Positions 40,395 to 48,834 of a stretch of 64,000 bases of DNA are shown here, in pieces (position 1 is the first letter of the stretch; every line of letters starts with the position of its first letter). The notes below the pieces were generated by a model, which made no database searches, was not told the DNA's origin, and saw only the letters and a list, made by a program, of their open reading frames with translations. This DNA is from Halegenticoccus tardaugens (GTDB lineage: Archaea > Halobacteriota > Halobacteria > Halobacteriales > Haloferacaceae). Position numbers and translations under genes: made by a program. The stretch is taken from NCBI RefSeq assembly GCF_004116405.1, contig NZ_SDIC01000003.1:62001-126000 (forward strand), in the 5' to 3' direction.

Positions 40395-40640
40395 TCAGGG
40401 GACGATGCGCTCGCCGTCGTCGTCGTAGAGCGCGATCGCGTCGACGGGGCAGACCCGCGCGGCGAACTCCGCGTCGAGTTCCTCGCCCTCGGGCACCTCG
40501 ACGACGTACAGGTCCTCGTCGACCTCCTCCGAGCCATCGAGGTCGGCCTTCCCCTCGTCGAGGTTCTTCTCGAACCGCTCCCACTCGTCCACGCACTGGA
40601 ACATCCCGATGCACGTGTCGCGGTCGTACTCGATCCTCAT
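40395..40640 (-). CDS. single-cluster ferredoxin with CxxMxxC motif
   Basis: An 81-residue, very acidic ferredoxin. The cluster motif is CIGMFQC at residues 10-16 with the distal cysteine in RVCPVDAIAL. The second of the usual four cysteines is replaced by Met, so a [3Fe-4S] or otherwise ligated cluster is expected. Haloarchaeal ferredoxins of this sort occur with 2-oxoacid oxidoreductases and other electron-transfer partners. None of those lies nearby; its partner is unknown. It follows the small acidic-tail gene on the same strand. Confidence 0.88.
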   Translation of the reverse strand: MRIEYDRDTCIGMFQCVDEWERFEKNLDEGKADLDGSEEVDEDLYVVEVPEGEELDAEFAARVCPVDAIALYDDDGERIVP

Positions 40641-40776
40641 ACGAGTGGGTTGGCGGGTGGGTTACATAGGGGTGGCGACGCGGCGGCGGGTTTCTCCGAG
40701 GGAGATGGGCGCGTGTCCCTGCCTCGGTGCGACAACTATCGGTCCCGTGGTGGGTGTGGATGCCGCCGGCCGGCGT

Positions 40777-40974
40777 TTAGGTTCGTCGCCGAACGTAGAG
40801 GAGCAGCGAAAGTCCGATGAGGGCGGCTGAGAGACCCGGTAGAGCGATCGGGACGTTCGGTCCGCACTCGCCAGTTAACGTGCAGAGAGGGTGCGCGAAC
40901 GCGTACCAGACGGCGTAACTTCCGACCCCCATAAGAAGACAACCCAGAGAGGCCAGCGGTAAGATCCAATTCAT
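40777..40974 (-). CDS. small two-span membrane protein
   Basis: A 65-residue protein starting MNWILPLASLGCLLMGVGSY with a second span near ALPGLSAALIGLSLLLYV and a basic C-terminus (RRRT). The loop between them contains a CTLTGEC cysteine pair that could form a disulphide outside the cell. A minus-strand TATA box (TTTATAA, 41002-41008) lies about 28 bases upstream of the ATG, supporting expression. Function unknown. Confidence 0.65.
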   Translation of the reverse strand: MNWILPLASLGCLLMGVGSYAVWYAFAHPLCTLTGECGPNVPIALPGLSAALIGLSLLLYVRRRT

Positions 40975-41272
40975 CGCTACTTTCGGCTTGGCGGGGTTAG
41001 GTTATAAATATTTGATGCGTTTGAAGAAGGGATCACTCAGCGTACCTCGAAACGCTCGCAACCGTTGTCGGAGGTACGCCCAGTCCGTCGCCGAGCGATA
41101 GAGGTGAACGACCCACCGAACAGAGCACGGTACGGGTGGGAGGGTGAAAACCCCGGCGTCGATGGACCCGAAGGGGTCGATGATCGGTCTACTGGCCGGA
41201 CGCGGCCCTTCCCCGCTCCACTTCCGCCCCGCCTCCGACAATTTAAACCGGAACACGATCCAAAGGAGGCCA
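40975..41272. other. intergenic region with divergent promoters
   Basis: The left end carries the minus-strand TATA box TTTATAA (41002-41008) of the small membrane protein. The right end holds ATTTAAAC (41241-41248) and a strong ribosome-binding site AAAGGAGG (41262-41269) four bases before the Hel308 ATG. The middle has GC-rich ORFs on both strands, none convincing. Confidence 0.55.
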
Positions 41273-43714
41273 ATGAAGACAGCGGACCTGACCGGTCTGC
41301 CGCCGGGCGTCGCGGAGCGGCTCGAATCGGAGGGCGTCGAGGAGCTCTACCCGCCGCAGGCCGAGGCCGTCGAGGCGGGGATCATGGAGGGCGAGAGCCT
41401 CGTCGCGTCGGTCCCGACGGCGAGCGGGAAGACGCTCATCGCCGAGCTGGCGATGCTCTCGTCCGTCCAGCGCGAACGCGGCGGGAAGGCCCTCTACATC
41501 GTCCCGCTCCGCGCGCTAGCGTCGGAGAAGAAGGCCGAGTTCGAACGGTGGGAGGAGCACGGGGTGAGCGTCGGCGTCTCGACCGGCAATTACGAGTCGA
41601 GCGGCGAGTGGCTCGCCACCCGCGACCTCATCGTCGCGACGAGCGAGAAGGTGGACTCGCTCGTCCGCAACGGCGCGCCGTGGATCTCCGAGCTCTCCTG
41701 CGTCGTCGCCGACGAGGTCCACCTCGTGGACGACCGCCACCGCGGCCCGACGCTCGAAGTCACCCTCGCGAAGCTCCGCCGGATCAACCCCGGACTGCAG
41801 GTGGTCGCGCTGTCCGCGACGGTCGGCAACGCCGGCGAGGTCGCCGCGTGGCTCGACGCCGAACTCGTCCAGTCGGACTGGCGGCCCATCGACCTGAAGA
41901 CGGGCGTCCACTACGGCAACGCGATCAACTTCGACGACGGGAGCCAGCGGGAGGTGCCCGTCGCCTCCGGGGAACGGAAGACCGCGGCGCTCGCCGCCGA
42001 CACCCTCGACGAGGGGGGCTCGACGCTCGTGTTCGTCAACTCCCGGCGGAACGCCGAGGCCGCGGCGAAGCGCCTCGCGGGCGTCGCGGGCGAACGGATC
42101 ACGACCGGCGAGCGCAACGACCTCGTCGAACTGGCCGAGGAGATCCGCGGCGTCTCGGACACAGAGACGAGCGAGACGCTCGCGCGGGTCGTCGCGAAGG
42201 GCGCGGCGTTCCACCACGCCGGCCTCGCGGCCGAGCACCGCCGCCTCGTCGAGGACGCCTTCCGCGACAGGCTCGTCAAGATCGTCTGCGCGACGCCGAC
42301 GCTGGCGGCGGGCGTGAACACCCCGAGCCGGCGGGTGATCGTCCGCGACTGGCGGCGCTACGACGGCGAGTTCGGCGGCATGAAACCGCTGGACGTGCTG
42401 GAGATCCACCAGATGTGCGGGCGCGCGGGCCGACCGGGCCTCGACCCCTACGGCGAGGCCGTGCTGCTCGCGACGGACGCCGACACGATGGACGAGTTGT
42501 TCGAGCGGTACGTCTGGGCCGACCCCGAGGACGTCCACTCGAAGCTCGCGGCCGAACCCGCCCTCCGGACGCACCTCCTCGCGACCGTCGCGTCGGGGTT
42601 CGCGAACTCCCGGGAGGCCATCCTGGAGTTCCTCGATCGGACGCTGTACGCGACGCAGACCGACGGCCGCGGGCGGCTCGAATCGGTGACGGACTCGGTG
42701 CTCGACTACCTCGAAGTCAACGACTTCGTCGAGCGCGACGGCGACGCGATCTCGGCGACGGGGATCGGCCACACCGTCTCGCGGCTCTACCTCGACCCGA
42801 TGAGCGCCGCGGAGATCATCGACGGCCTCCGCGACGGGGCGGAGCGCGCCGCGGACCCGAAATCTCGGGCGCGAGCCGGACGCGCTCGATCCCGACCCGC
42901 CGCGGCCGAGGCGGATTCGGGTGCGGATGCGGCGGACGTGACGGACGCGGACGCGGCGGACGGGTTCACGCCCGCGAGCGACCTCGTCCCCGACGAGGCA
43001 GAGGACGCCGAACCGCCGAAGCCGACCCCGCTCGGGCTGTACCACCTCGTCTGCCGAACCCCGGACATGTACGAGCTGTACCTGAAGTCGGGCGACAGGG
43101 AGACGTACACGGAGGAGTGTTACGAGCGGGAGGGCGAACTCCTCGGTCGGACGCCGTCGGAGTACGACGACGTCGCTTTCGAGGACTGGCTCGCGGCCCT
43201 CAAGACGGCCAAGCTGCTCGAAGACTGGGCGAGCGAGGTCGACGAGGATCGCATCACCGAGCGGTACGGCGTCGGACCGGGGGACGTCCGCGGGAAGGTC
43301 GAGACGGCCGAGTGGCTCCTCGGCGCGGCCGAACAGCTCGCGGGCGAACTCGACCTCGGGACGAACGTCGCGGTCCGCGAGGCCAAAAAGCGCGTCCAGT
43401 ACGGCGTCCGCGAGGAACTGCTCGATCTGGCGGGCGTTCGCGGCGTCGGCCGCAAGCGCGCCAGACGGCTGTACGAGGCCGGCGTCGAGAGCCGCGCAGA
43501 CCTCCGCGAGGCGGACAAATCCGTGGTCCTCGCCGCGCTCCGCGGCCGGCGGAAGACGGCGGAGCGGATCCTCGAAAACGTCGGGCGGCGCGACCCGTCG
43601 ATGGACGACGTCGACGCCGACGAGGCGACCGGCGCGGCCGTCGCCGGTACCGGTGCACGACCGGGGGCGAGCGCCGACGGCGACGGACAGGCGAACCTGG
43701 GTGATTTCCAGTGA
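41273..43714 (+). CDS. hel308: Hel308-type ATP-dependent DNA helicase (Ski2-like)
   Basis: Repairs or restarts stalled forks by 3'-5' unwinding. The 813-residue SF2 helicase has Walker [11 protein letters not shown] at residues 46-55, the DEVH box ([10 protein letters not shown]) near residue 146, ALSATVGN for motif III and [11 protein letters not shown] for motif VI. A winged-helix and ratchet region follow, with an Asp/Ala-rich insertion ([16 protein letters not shown]) between them. The C-terminal HhH ([20 protein letters not shown]) and the tail ending QANLGDFQ, a likely PCNA-binding or RPA-like motif, are typical. The ATG at 41273 has the strong RBS upstream and the family start [11 protein letters not shown]. 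Confidence 0.96.
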   Translation: MKTADLTGLPPGVAERLESEGVEELYPPQAEAVEAGIMEGESLVASVPTASGKTLIAELAMLSSVQRERGGKALYIVPLRALASEKKAEFERWEEHGVSVGVSTGNYESSGEWLATRDLIVATSEKVDSLVRNGAPWISELSCVVADEVHLVDDRHRGPTLEVTLAKLRRINPGLQVVALSATVGNAGEVAAWLDAELVQSDWRPIDLKTGVHYGNAINFDDGSQREVPVASGERKTAALAADTLDEGGSTLVFVNSRRNAEAAAKRLAGVAGERITTGERNDLVELAEEIRGVSDTETSETLARVVAKGAAFHHAGLAAEHRRLVEDAFRDRLVKIVCATPTLAAGVNTPSRRVIVRDWRRYDGEFGGMKPLDVLEIHQMCGRAGRPGLDPYGEAVLLATDADTMDELFERYVWADPEDVHSKLAAEPALRTHLLATVASGFANSREAILEFLDRTLYATQTDGRGRLESVTDSVLDYLEVNDFVERDGDAISATGIGHTVSRLYLDPMSAAEIIDGLRDGAERAADPKSRARAGRARSRPAAAEADSGADAADVTDADAADGFTPASDLVPDEAEDAEPPKPTPLGLYHLVCRTPDMYELYLKSGDRETYTEECYEREGELLGRTPSEYDDVAFEDWLAALKTAKLLEDWASEVDEDRITERYGVGPGDVRGKVETAEWLLGAAEQLAGELDLGTNVAVREAKKRVQYGVREELLDLAGVRGVGRKRARRLYEAGVESRADLREADKSVVLAALRGRRKTAERILENVGRRDPSMDDVDADEATGAAVAGTGARPGASADGDGQANLGDFQ

Positions 43715-44235
43715 GGTTCGTCGAGGGGATCGCCGAGATCGACGACCTCGACGCGTTCCTCGCCCGGGTCGACGAGATCGCAGACGAGTACGGCGTCACG
43801 GTGCAGGCGTTCGACGCGCGGTACGTCGTCGGGCGCGGACACCTCGAACGCGCGGCAGAGCTGGCGGATCGTGCGATCGAGCGCGACGAGAACGTCGCCC
43901 GCGAACGCGCGGTCGAAATCCTACTTTACGCGGCCGGTCGGCGGCAGATCGACCAGTCGCTGGAGATGGGCGTCGGCGAGGGCCGTCGGCCGATCGTCGC
44001 GCTCGTCGACGGAGAGGGCGCGGATGGGGAAGGCGCGAACGGAGAAGGCGTGAACGAGTCGAATGCCGCCGGTGCGGTCGCAGATCTCCTCGAACCGGCG
44101 GCGACGCTCGGCGAATTCGATCGCGCCCGCGTTCGCGAGTTCTTCGGCGTCGTCGACGCCGAACTCGCGGCCGTCGACGGCGACCTCGCCGACGTCGTCC
44201 TCGAACGTGTCGCGTTGCTTGACGTTGAGAAATGA
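43711..44235 (+). CDS. cgi121: KEOPS complex subunit Cgi121
   Basis: A 174-residue KEOPS/EKC subunit that binds tRNA 3' ends and aids threonylcarbamoyl-adenosine (t6A) synthesis by Kae1-Bud32-Pcc1. The start is GTG and overlaps the Hel308 stop by four bases, so the two are translationally coupled. The core ([58 protein letters not shown]) is clear. A glycine/glutamate-rich insertion ([16 protein letters not shown]) around residues 101-120 and a [20 protein letters not shown] tail follow. The hel308-cgi121 order is frequent in haloarchaea. Confidence 0.93.
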   Translation: MRFVEGIAEIDDLDAFLARVDEIADEYGVTVQAFDARYVVGRGHLERAAELADRAIERDENVARERAVEILLYAAGRRQIDQSLEMGVGEGRRPIVALVDGEGADGEGANGEGVNESNAAGAVADLLEPAATLGEFDRARVREFFGVVDAELAAVDGDLADVVLERVALLDVEK

Positions 44236-44672
44236 TATAAAAATACTCCGATTTTCACCAACCCCTTCATTTCGACTGGAAATCGACGGACGAGAGACGG
44301 TTGGATTTCGATTCTTTTCTCAGAGCTAACTGAAAGTGGATACGTCACATTCCGAAGGTAGACGAACCGTCGAGCGGTCGGGTCGGTGCCCGGAGCGTCC
44401 GCGTCGGCTTCGACCGAGGAGTAGTGATGCGGCCGAACCAGTTCGGTCGTCTGACCGGAGTCTCGCGGTTTTGGCTGTTTTTTGAGAAGATGTGTCGACT
44501 GTTTCTATTACTCAGCGAAACGTATATATCTCTGCCGGACACGATATAGAATCGCACACAGTCCAAACTGATTAGGAGTAGCGTTGAATACCAACCCGTA
44601 ACTCCTATCGGTAACGGGTGAGCAGCAAGTGCAAACGGAGGACGCGATCGATCCCGAGGGAGGGTATCGGAG
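44236..44672. other. gene-free gap with ORB-like element and promoter
   Basis: No convincing ORF was found in this 437-base stretch. It contains one ORB-like element (44261-44282), a T-rich segment near 44310, and the promoter of the DUF7344 gene: TATA box GTATATATC at 44522-44530. This gives a leader of about 115 bases that includes a short inverted repeat (CCCGT / ACGGG) near 44600 and a GGGAGGG run 9 bases before the ATG. Confidence 0.55.
44261..44282 (-). repeat. ORB-like element 1 (outlier)
   Basis: On the plus strand the core reads CCCCTTCATTTCGACTGGAA, matching the archaeal origin recognition box read on the minus strand (dyad half GAAA and G-string GGGG). It is about 13 kb from the AT-rich origin core, upstream of the DUF7344 gene. 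Confidence 0.6.
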
Positions 44673-45293
44673 ATGAGCACACAGAAACGACGCCACGAGG
44701 AGGGAGATGAACCGACCGAAAAGAGAGCCGAGCTGTCGACCGACGACCTGTTCCACATCCTGCAGAACCAGCGACGCCGGTACGTACTCCAGTACATGCA
44801 GGGGCGCGACGATCGGGTCGACATGCGCGACGTGGCCGAGCAGGTGGCCGCGTGGGAGCACGACACGACGGTACAGGCGCTCACCTCGGACGAGCGCCAG
44901 CGCGTCTACATCGCGCTCTACCAGTCGCACCTGCCGAAACTCGACGAGAAGGGCGTTCTGAAGTACAACCAGAGCCGCGGCATCGTCGAGCGCACGCCGC
45001 TCGCCGATCGATTCGATCCATACCTCGATCTCGGAGTCGACGTCGGCGAGGGATCCGAGACCGAGACGCCGACGGTGAGCGACGACGAGCACGAGGAACC
45101 GGCCGCGAACGGATCGACCGGGTACTACGGCGGGGCGACGGTCGTCGGGGCTCTTTTGACGCTCGCGTCGATGCTCGGGATGGCACCGGCGGTCCTGACG
45201 TCGTACCTCGGACCGCTCATCACGGGCATGTTCGCGTTCATCACGGTCGGTCTCGGCGTCAAGCACCTCCGCGGCGCGGGCGTTCAACGATAG
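44673..45293 (+). CDS. DUF7344-type winged-helix membrane protein
   Basis: A 206-residue protein. Residues about 24-100 form the DUF7344 winged helix (LFHILQNQRRRYVLQYMQGR, VDMRDVAEQVAAWEHD, VYIALYQSHLPKLDEKGVLK). An acidic linker then leads to two hydrophobic spans (YGGATVVGALLTLASMLGMA and SYLGPLITGMFAFITVGLGV). It is likely a membrane-anchored DNA-binding or sensor protein. It is a complete relative of the shortened protein at 34.4 kb. Same-direction ORB-like elements lie on both sides (44261 and 45407). Confidence 0.85.
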   Translation: MSTQKRRHEEGDEPTEKRAELSTDDLFHILQNQRRRYVLQYMQGRDDRVDMRDVAEQVAAWEHDTTVQALTSDERQRVYIALYQSHLPKLDEKGVLKYNQSRGIVERTPLADRFDPYLDLGVDVGEGSETETPTVSDDEHEEPAANGSTGYYGGATVVGALLTLASMLGMAPAVLTSYLGPLITGMFAFITVGLGVKHLRGAGVQR

Positions 45294-45406
45294 GCCGGGC
45301 TCTCGCGTCGATCGCTCGAACCGACCGCGAAGCGAGCGGACGATCTCGCCCAGCGGACGCGCCTGCGTTCGAGTTCGAGTCGGTTCGAAACCGCGTCCGG
45401 ATCGAG

Positions 45407-45428
45407 AACCCCTTCGTTTCGACTCCAG
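45407..45428 (-). repeat. ORB-like element 2 (outlier)
   Basis: The plus strand reads CCCCTTCGTTTCGACTCCAG, the same orientation as the element at 44261, between the DUF7344 gene and tRNA-Gln. The last dyad bases differ (CTCCAG for CTGGAA), so it is a weaker match. Confidence 0.5.
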
Positions 45429-45480
45429 AATCCGACGGATAGGACTCGTCGGAGTACGGAACTCGCGCGAAAATATCAGT

Positions 45481-45552
45481 AGTCCCAACAGGATTCGAAC
45501 CTGTGTCGTCGGCCCCAGAAGCCGACAGGATTGGCCACTACCCCATGGGACT
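45481..45552 (-). tRNA. tRNA-Gln (anticodon CTG)
   Basis: A 72-base minus-strand cloverleaf. Acceptor arms AGTCCCA and TGGGACT pair fully. The D-stem is GGGT/ATCC. The anticodon stem GTCGGC/GCCGAC closes the loop TTCTGGG, giving anticodon CTG for Gln codon CAG. The T-arm is ACAGG TTCGAAT CCTGT. No CCA is encoded and no intron is present. An AT-rich tail (TATTTTC on the minus strand) just downstream may act as terminator. Confidence 0.95.
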
Positions 45553-45707
45553 GCATCCACGGCTACAGCCCACGCCCATGTAAGCGTTGCGCGTTTTCCC
45601 CGCCGTGGTAATGGGGGTCACACGACAGTCGGCGGGGAGACCGGACGAGCCGATTTTGTGTGGGATTTCTGAAAATAGAATTATGATCTAGGACACCTGA
45701 TCCGGCG

Positions 45708-45956
45708 ATGATGCCCGTGTATGAAGGTACGAATGGGAGGTTCTACACGGAACGCGACGTCTGCAGGCAGCTCGACACCAACGTGTGGCGGCTGTGCATG
45801 TGGGACGAAACAACCGGCAAGGAGCTGGTCGAGACGGAGTCGGCCGAACTGATGATGCTCACGCCGGTCAACGAGAACGAGCTCCCCGAGTGGGTCGAGC
45901 TCAAGCCGGCCGGGAGGGGGAGGACGATCGTCGACAGGCGGATCGAACAGGACTGA
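45708..45956 (+). CDS. conserved small haloarchaeal protein
   Basis: An 82-residue protein that starts MMPVYEGTNGRFYTERDVCR with two candidate ATGs. It has a Cys, two Trp and a short C-terminal basic run (GRGRTIVDRRIEQ). No family is recognised. Composition and the AT-rich upstream region (CTGAAAATAGAATTATGATC) support it. It precedes purO on the same strand by about 80 bases. Confidence 0.65.
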   Translation: MMPVYEGTNGRFYTERDVCRQLDTNVWRLCMWDETTGKELVETESAELMMLTPVNENELPEWVELKPAGRGRTIVDRRIEQD

Positions 45957-46033
45957 CGGCGCGCGGTCGGATTAGCTGGCTCCACCGTGCATAAATCGTC
46001 ACGTATTTGGCGACGAAATATGCATTTCCGTGC

Positions 46034-46609
46034 ATGTACGTCGGACGCTTCGTCGTCGTCGGACCGGGCGTGGGCGCGTACCGCGTCTCGTCGCGGTCGT
46101 TCCCGAACCGCCGCATCGTCGACCGAGACGGGACGCTGACCGTCGGGCCGACCCCGGACGCCGCGGAGACCGATAACCCGTACGTTTCGTACAACTGCGT
46201 GCGGGAAGCGAGCGGCAGCGCCGTCCTCGGAAACGGATCGCACGTCGACCCCGTCGCCGAGAAGCTGGCGCTCGGCTACCCCACCCGCGACGCGCTCGCC
46301 GAGAGCCTCCTCGCGCTCGATTACGAGAAGGACGACTACGACACGCCGCGCATCGCCGGCGTCGTCGGTCCCGACGAGGCGTTCGTCGGCATCGTCCGCC
46401 GCGACGCGCTGCTCGTCGAGCGGGTCGACGAGCCGACGCTCGTCGCGACCTACGAGGAGGATCGACCGCGCGCGTTCGCGCTCGACGCCGACACGGCCGC
46501 GACGGCGGCGAAAACCGCCTACGATCTCGACTTCGAACACGCGGTCTGCGCCGCGGGCGTCCGGGTCGACGGCGGTGGAATCGAGACGGCGATCGAAAAC
46601 GGATCGTAG
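46034..46609 (+). CDS. purO: archaeal IMP cyclohydrolase
   Basis: Last step of purine synthesis: closes FAICAR to IMP. PurO is the archaeal replacement for the cyclohydrolase part of PurH. The 191-residue protein starts [20 protein letters not shown] and has [20 protein letters not shown] and [20 protein letters not shown], matching the family. The ATG at 46034 is chosen because upstream in-frame residues do not match. AT-rich sequence upstream contains promoter-like elements. Confidence 0.94.
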   Translation: MYVGRFVVVGPGVGAYRVSSRSFPNRRIVDRDGTLTVGPTPDAAETDNPYVSYNCVREASGSAVLGNGSHVDPVAEKLALGYPTRDALAESLLALDYEKDDYDTPRIAGVVGPDEAFVGIVRRDALLVERVDEPTLVATYEEDRPRAFALDADTAATAAKTAYDLDFEHAVCAAGVRVDGGGIETAIENGS

Positions 46610-46690
46610 ACGGGGAGATCGATCGCTCCGCGAGGGATCGAGCGAAGGTCCGCCGCAGGGCACAAATTTCGGGAGGCCGTAGCGACGTCC

Positions 46691-47350
46691 ATGCGACTCG
46701 GCGTACTCTCCGACGTCCACGCGAACCGCGTCGCGCTCGAGGCCGTCCTGCGCGACATGCCGCCGGTCGACGGTCTCGTCTGCGCCGGCGACGTCGTCGG
46801 CTACAACCCCTGGCCCGCGGAGTGCGTCGTCGCGCTCCGCGAACGGGCGGTCCCGACGGTGATGGGCAACCACGACCGCGCGGTCGCCGGCGGGACGTCG
46901 TTCGGGTTCAACTCGATGGCCGGCGCGGGCGTCGAGTACGCCCGGGCCGAACTGTCGGCCGACGCCGTCGAGTGGCTCGCGTCGCTCCCCGACGATCGGG
47001 TCGTCGCCGACGGGCGCGTGAAACTCGTCCACGGCCACCCCGCCGATCCCGACCGCTACACCTATCCGGAGCAGTTCGGGCCGGACCTGCTCGGAGACGA
47101 GGACGTGCTGGTGCTCGGTCACACGCACGTGCAGGCTGTCCGGCGGTTCGACGAGGGGGTCGTGATGAACCCCGGGAGCGTCGGCCAGCCGCGAGACGGC
47201 GACCCCCGCGCGGCCTACGCGGTGCTCGATCTGGACGCGATGACGGTCGAGAAGCGGCGGGTCGAGTACGACGTGAAGCGGGTCGTCGAGGCGGTCGAGG
47301 CGGCCGGCCTTCCGGAGCGCATCGGAACGCGACTGTACGAGGGGCGGTGA
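46691..47350 (+). CDS. calcineurin-like metallophosphoesterase (YfcE/MJ0936 type)
   Basis: A 219-residue phosphodiesterase. The di-metal motifs are complete: LSDVHANRVALEAVL (Asp, His), CAGDVVGYNPWP, VMGNHDRAV, KLVHGHPADP and VLGHTHVQAVR. Substrate is unknown; related proteins cleave model phosphodiesters or nucleotides. It converges with the tryptophanase gene, 20 bases apart. Confidence 0.92.
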   Translation: MRLGVLSDVHANRVALEAVLRDMPPVDGLVCAGDVVGYNPWPAECVVALRERAVPTVMGNHDRAVAGGTSFGFNSMAGAGVEYARAELSADAVEWLASLPDDRVVADGRVKLVHGHPADPDRYTYPEQFGPDLLGDEDVLVLGHTHVQAVRRFDEGVVMNPGSVGQPRDGDPRAAYAVLDLDAMTVEKRRVEYDVKRVVEAVEAAGLPERIGTRLYEGR

Positions 47351-47370
47351 GGTGCGGCGAGGTGCGCCCG

Positions 47371-48711
47371 TCAAACCGGCGCGAGTTCCGCCGAGAAGTG
47401 TCGAAGCTCCGGCGTCGGCGGCTCGGAGACGACCTCCAGCCCCGTCACCTCCGGGGCGCGCTCGCCGACCGCGGCGGCCGCGTCCGCGACGTGCTCGAGG
47501 TGCTCGCGGCCGTAGGTCCGGCGGGGGATCGCGAGCCGGACGAGTTCGAGGCGATCGGCACCGGGGAACGCGAAGCTCCCGAGTTCGACCCCCCGAACGC
47601 CGCCCTCGCGGTACAGTTCGCAGACGAGCGCCTGCCCCGGGAACTGCTCGCTCGGGAGGTGCGAGAGGAGCTCGCCGGCGTCGACGTACACGGCGTGCCC
47701 GCCGACGGGGCGGTAGATGGGGACGCCCCGCTCTTCGAGCATGCGACCCAGTTCTTCGACCTGTTCGACGCGGTCTTCGACGTAGGGGGGTTCGACGGCC
47801 TCGCGCAGGCCGACCGCCATGGCCTCGATGTCCCGGCCCGACATCCCGCCGTACGTCGGAAAGCCCTCGTAGAGGATCGCGCGCTGTTTCGCCCGTTCGA
47901 AGAGATCCGCGTCGCGGACCGCGACGAACCCGCCGATGTTGACGAGTGCCTCCTTCTTGCCGCTCATCACGATCGCGTCCGCGTGCGAGAGCTGTTCGCG
48001 GGCGATGTCGGCGACGGTTCTGTCCTCGTACCCCTCCTCGCGCCGGCGCACGAAGTGGGCGTTCTCCGCGAACCGGCAGGCGTCGATCACGAACGTCGCG
48101 TCGATCTCCTCGGCGAAGGCGGCCGTCTCGCGGACGTTCGCCGCGCTCACCGGCTGACCGGCGGTCGAGTTGTTCGTGATCGTGAGCACGACGACCGGGA
48201 CGCGCTCCGCGCCGACGTCGTCGACGACGTCCCGGGCGCGGTCGGCGGAGAAGTTCCCCTTGAACGGCGCGTCCCGCACCGGGTCGCGCGCGCCCTCGAC
48301 CGGACAGTCGACAGGATCGCCGCCCTGATTCGCGATGTGCGCCCTGGTCGTGTCGAAGTGGGCGTTGTTGAGGACGACGTCCCCCTCCTCGACCAGACAG
48401 CCGTAGAGGACGTTCTCCGCGCCGCGACCCTGGTGCGTGGGGATCACGCGCGAAAAGCCCGTGACGTCCTCGACGGCCTCCCGAAGCCGGTGGAAGCTCT
48501 CGCTGCCGGCGTAGGACTCGTCGCCGCGAAAGAGCGCGGCCCATTGCGCGTCGCTCATCGTCCCCGTGCCGCTGTCGGTCAGGAGATCGACGTAGACGTT
48601 CTCGGCGGGGATGTTGAACGCGTTGTAGCCGGCCTCCGCGAGAACCTCCTCGCGTCGCTCCCGGGACGGGAGCGTGATCGGCTCGACCATCTTGGCCTTG
48701 TACGAGCGCAT
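47371..48711 (-). CDS. tnaA: tryptophanase (beta-eliminating PLP lyase)
   Basis: Splits tryptophan to indole, pyruvate and ammonia. The 446-residue protein starts MRSYKAKMVEPITLPSRERR, a characteristic tryptophanase/tyrosine phenol-lyase opening. It contains VIPTHQGRGAENVLYGCLVE, VLTITNNSTAGQPVSAANVR and the PLP-lysine region DAIVMSGKKEALVNIGGFVA. The C-terminus VRLAIPRRTYGREHLEHVAD is typical. Tyrosine phenol-lyase is the main alternative. The ATG at 48711 is chosen over one eight codons upstream because of this conserved start. No tryptophan permease or TnaC-like leader is seen. Confidence 0.9.
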   Translation of the reverse strand: MRSYKAKMVEPITLPSRERREEVLAEAGYNAFNIPAENVYVDLLTDSGTGTMSDAQWAALFRGDESYAGSESFHRLREAVEDVTGFSRVIPTHQGRGAENVLYGCLVEEGDVVLNNAHFDTTRAHIANQGGDPVDCPVEGARDPVRDAPFKGNFSADRARDVVDDVGAERVPVVVLTITNNSTAGQPVSAANVRETAAFAEEIDATFVIDACRFAENAHFVRRREEGYEDRTVADIAREQLSHADAIVMSGKKEALVNIGGFVAVRDADLFERAKQRAILYEGFPTYGGMSGRDIEAMAVGLREAVEPPYVEDRVEQVEELGRMLEERGVPIYRPVGGHAVYVDAGELLSHLPSEQFPGQALVCELYREGGVRGVELGSFAFPGADRLELVRLAIPRRTYGREHLEHVADAAAAVGERAPEVTGLEVVSEPPTPELRHFSAELAPV

Positions 48712-48834
48712 GGTGGCGTCTCGAAGCCCGCCCACATAATTTCACGCTGCTATCACTCGCTCGTTACCCGACAGAGTCGGTGGAGAGCGTTCGATTCTGG
48801 ACACGATCGATCGGAAAACGGACCGACCGTCCGC

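Noticed and set aside
41161-41180. An ORB-like GACCCGAAGGGGTCGATG
   Set aside because: It has the G-string but lacks the GAAA dyad half; chance in a GC-rich gap.
41002-41256. An 84-codon minus-strand ORF upstream of hel308
   Set aside because: Covers the divergent promoters and has no family resemblance; not convincing enough to call.
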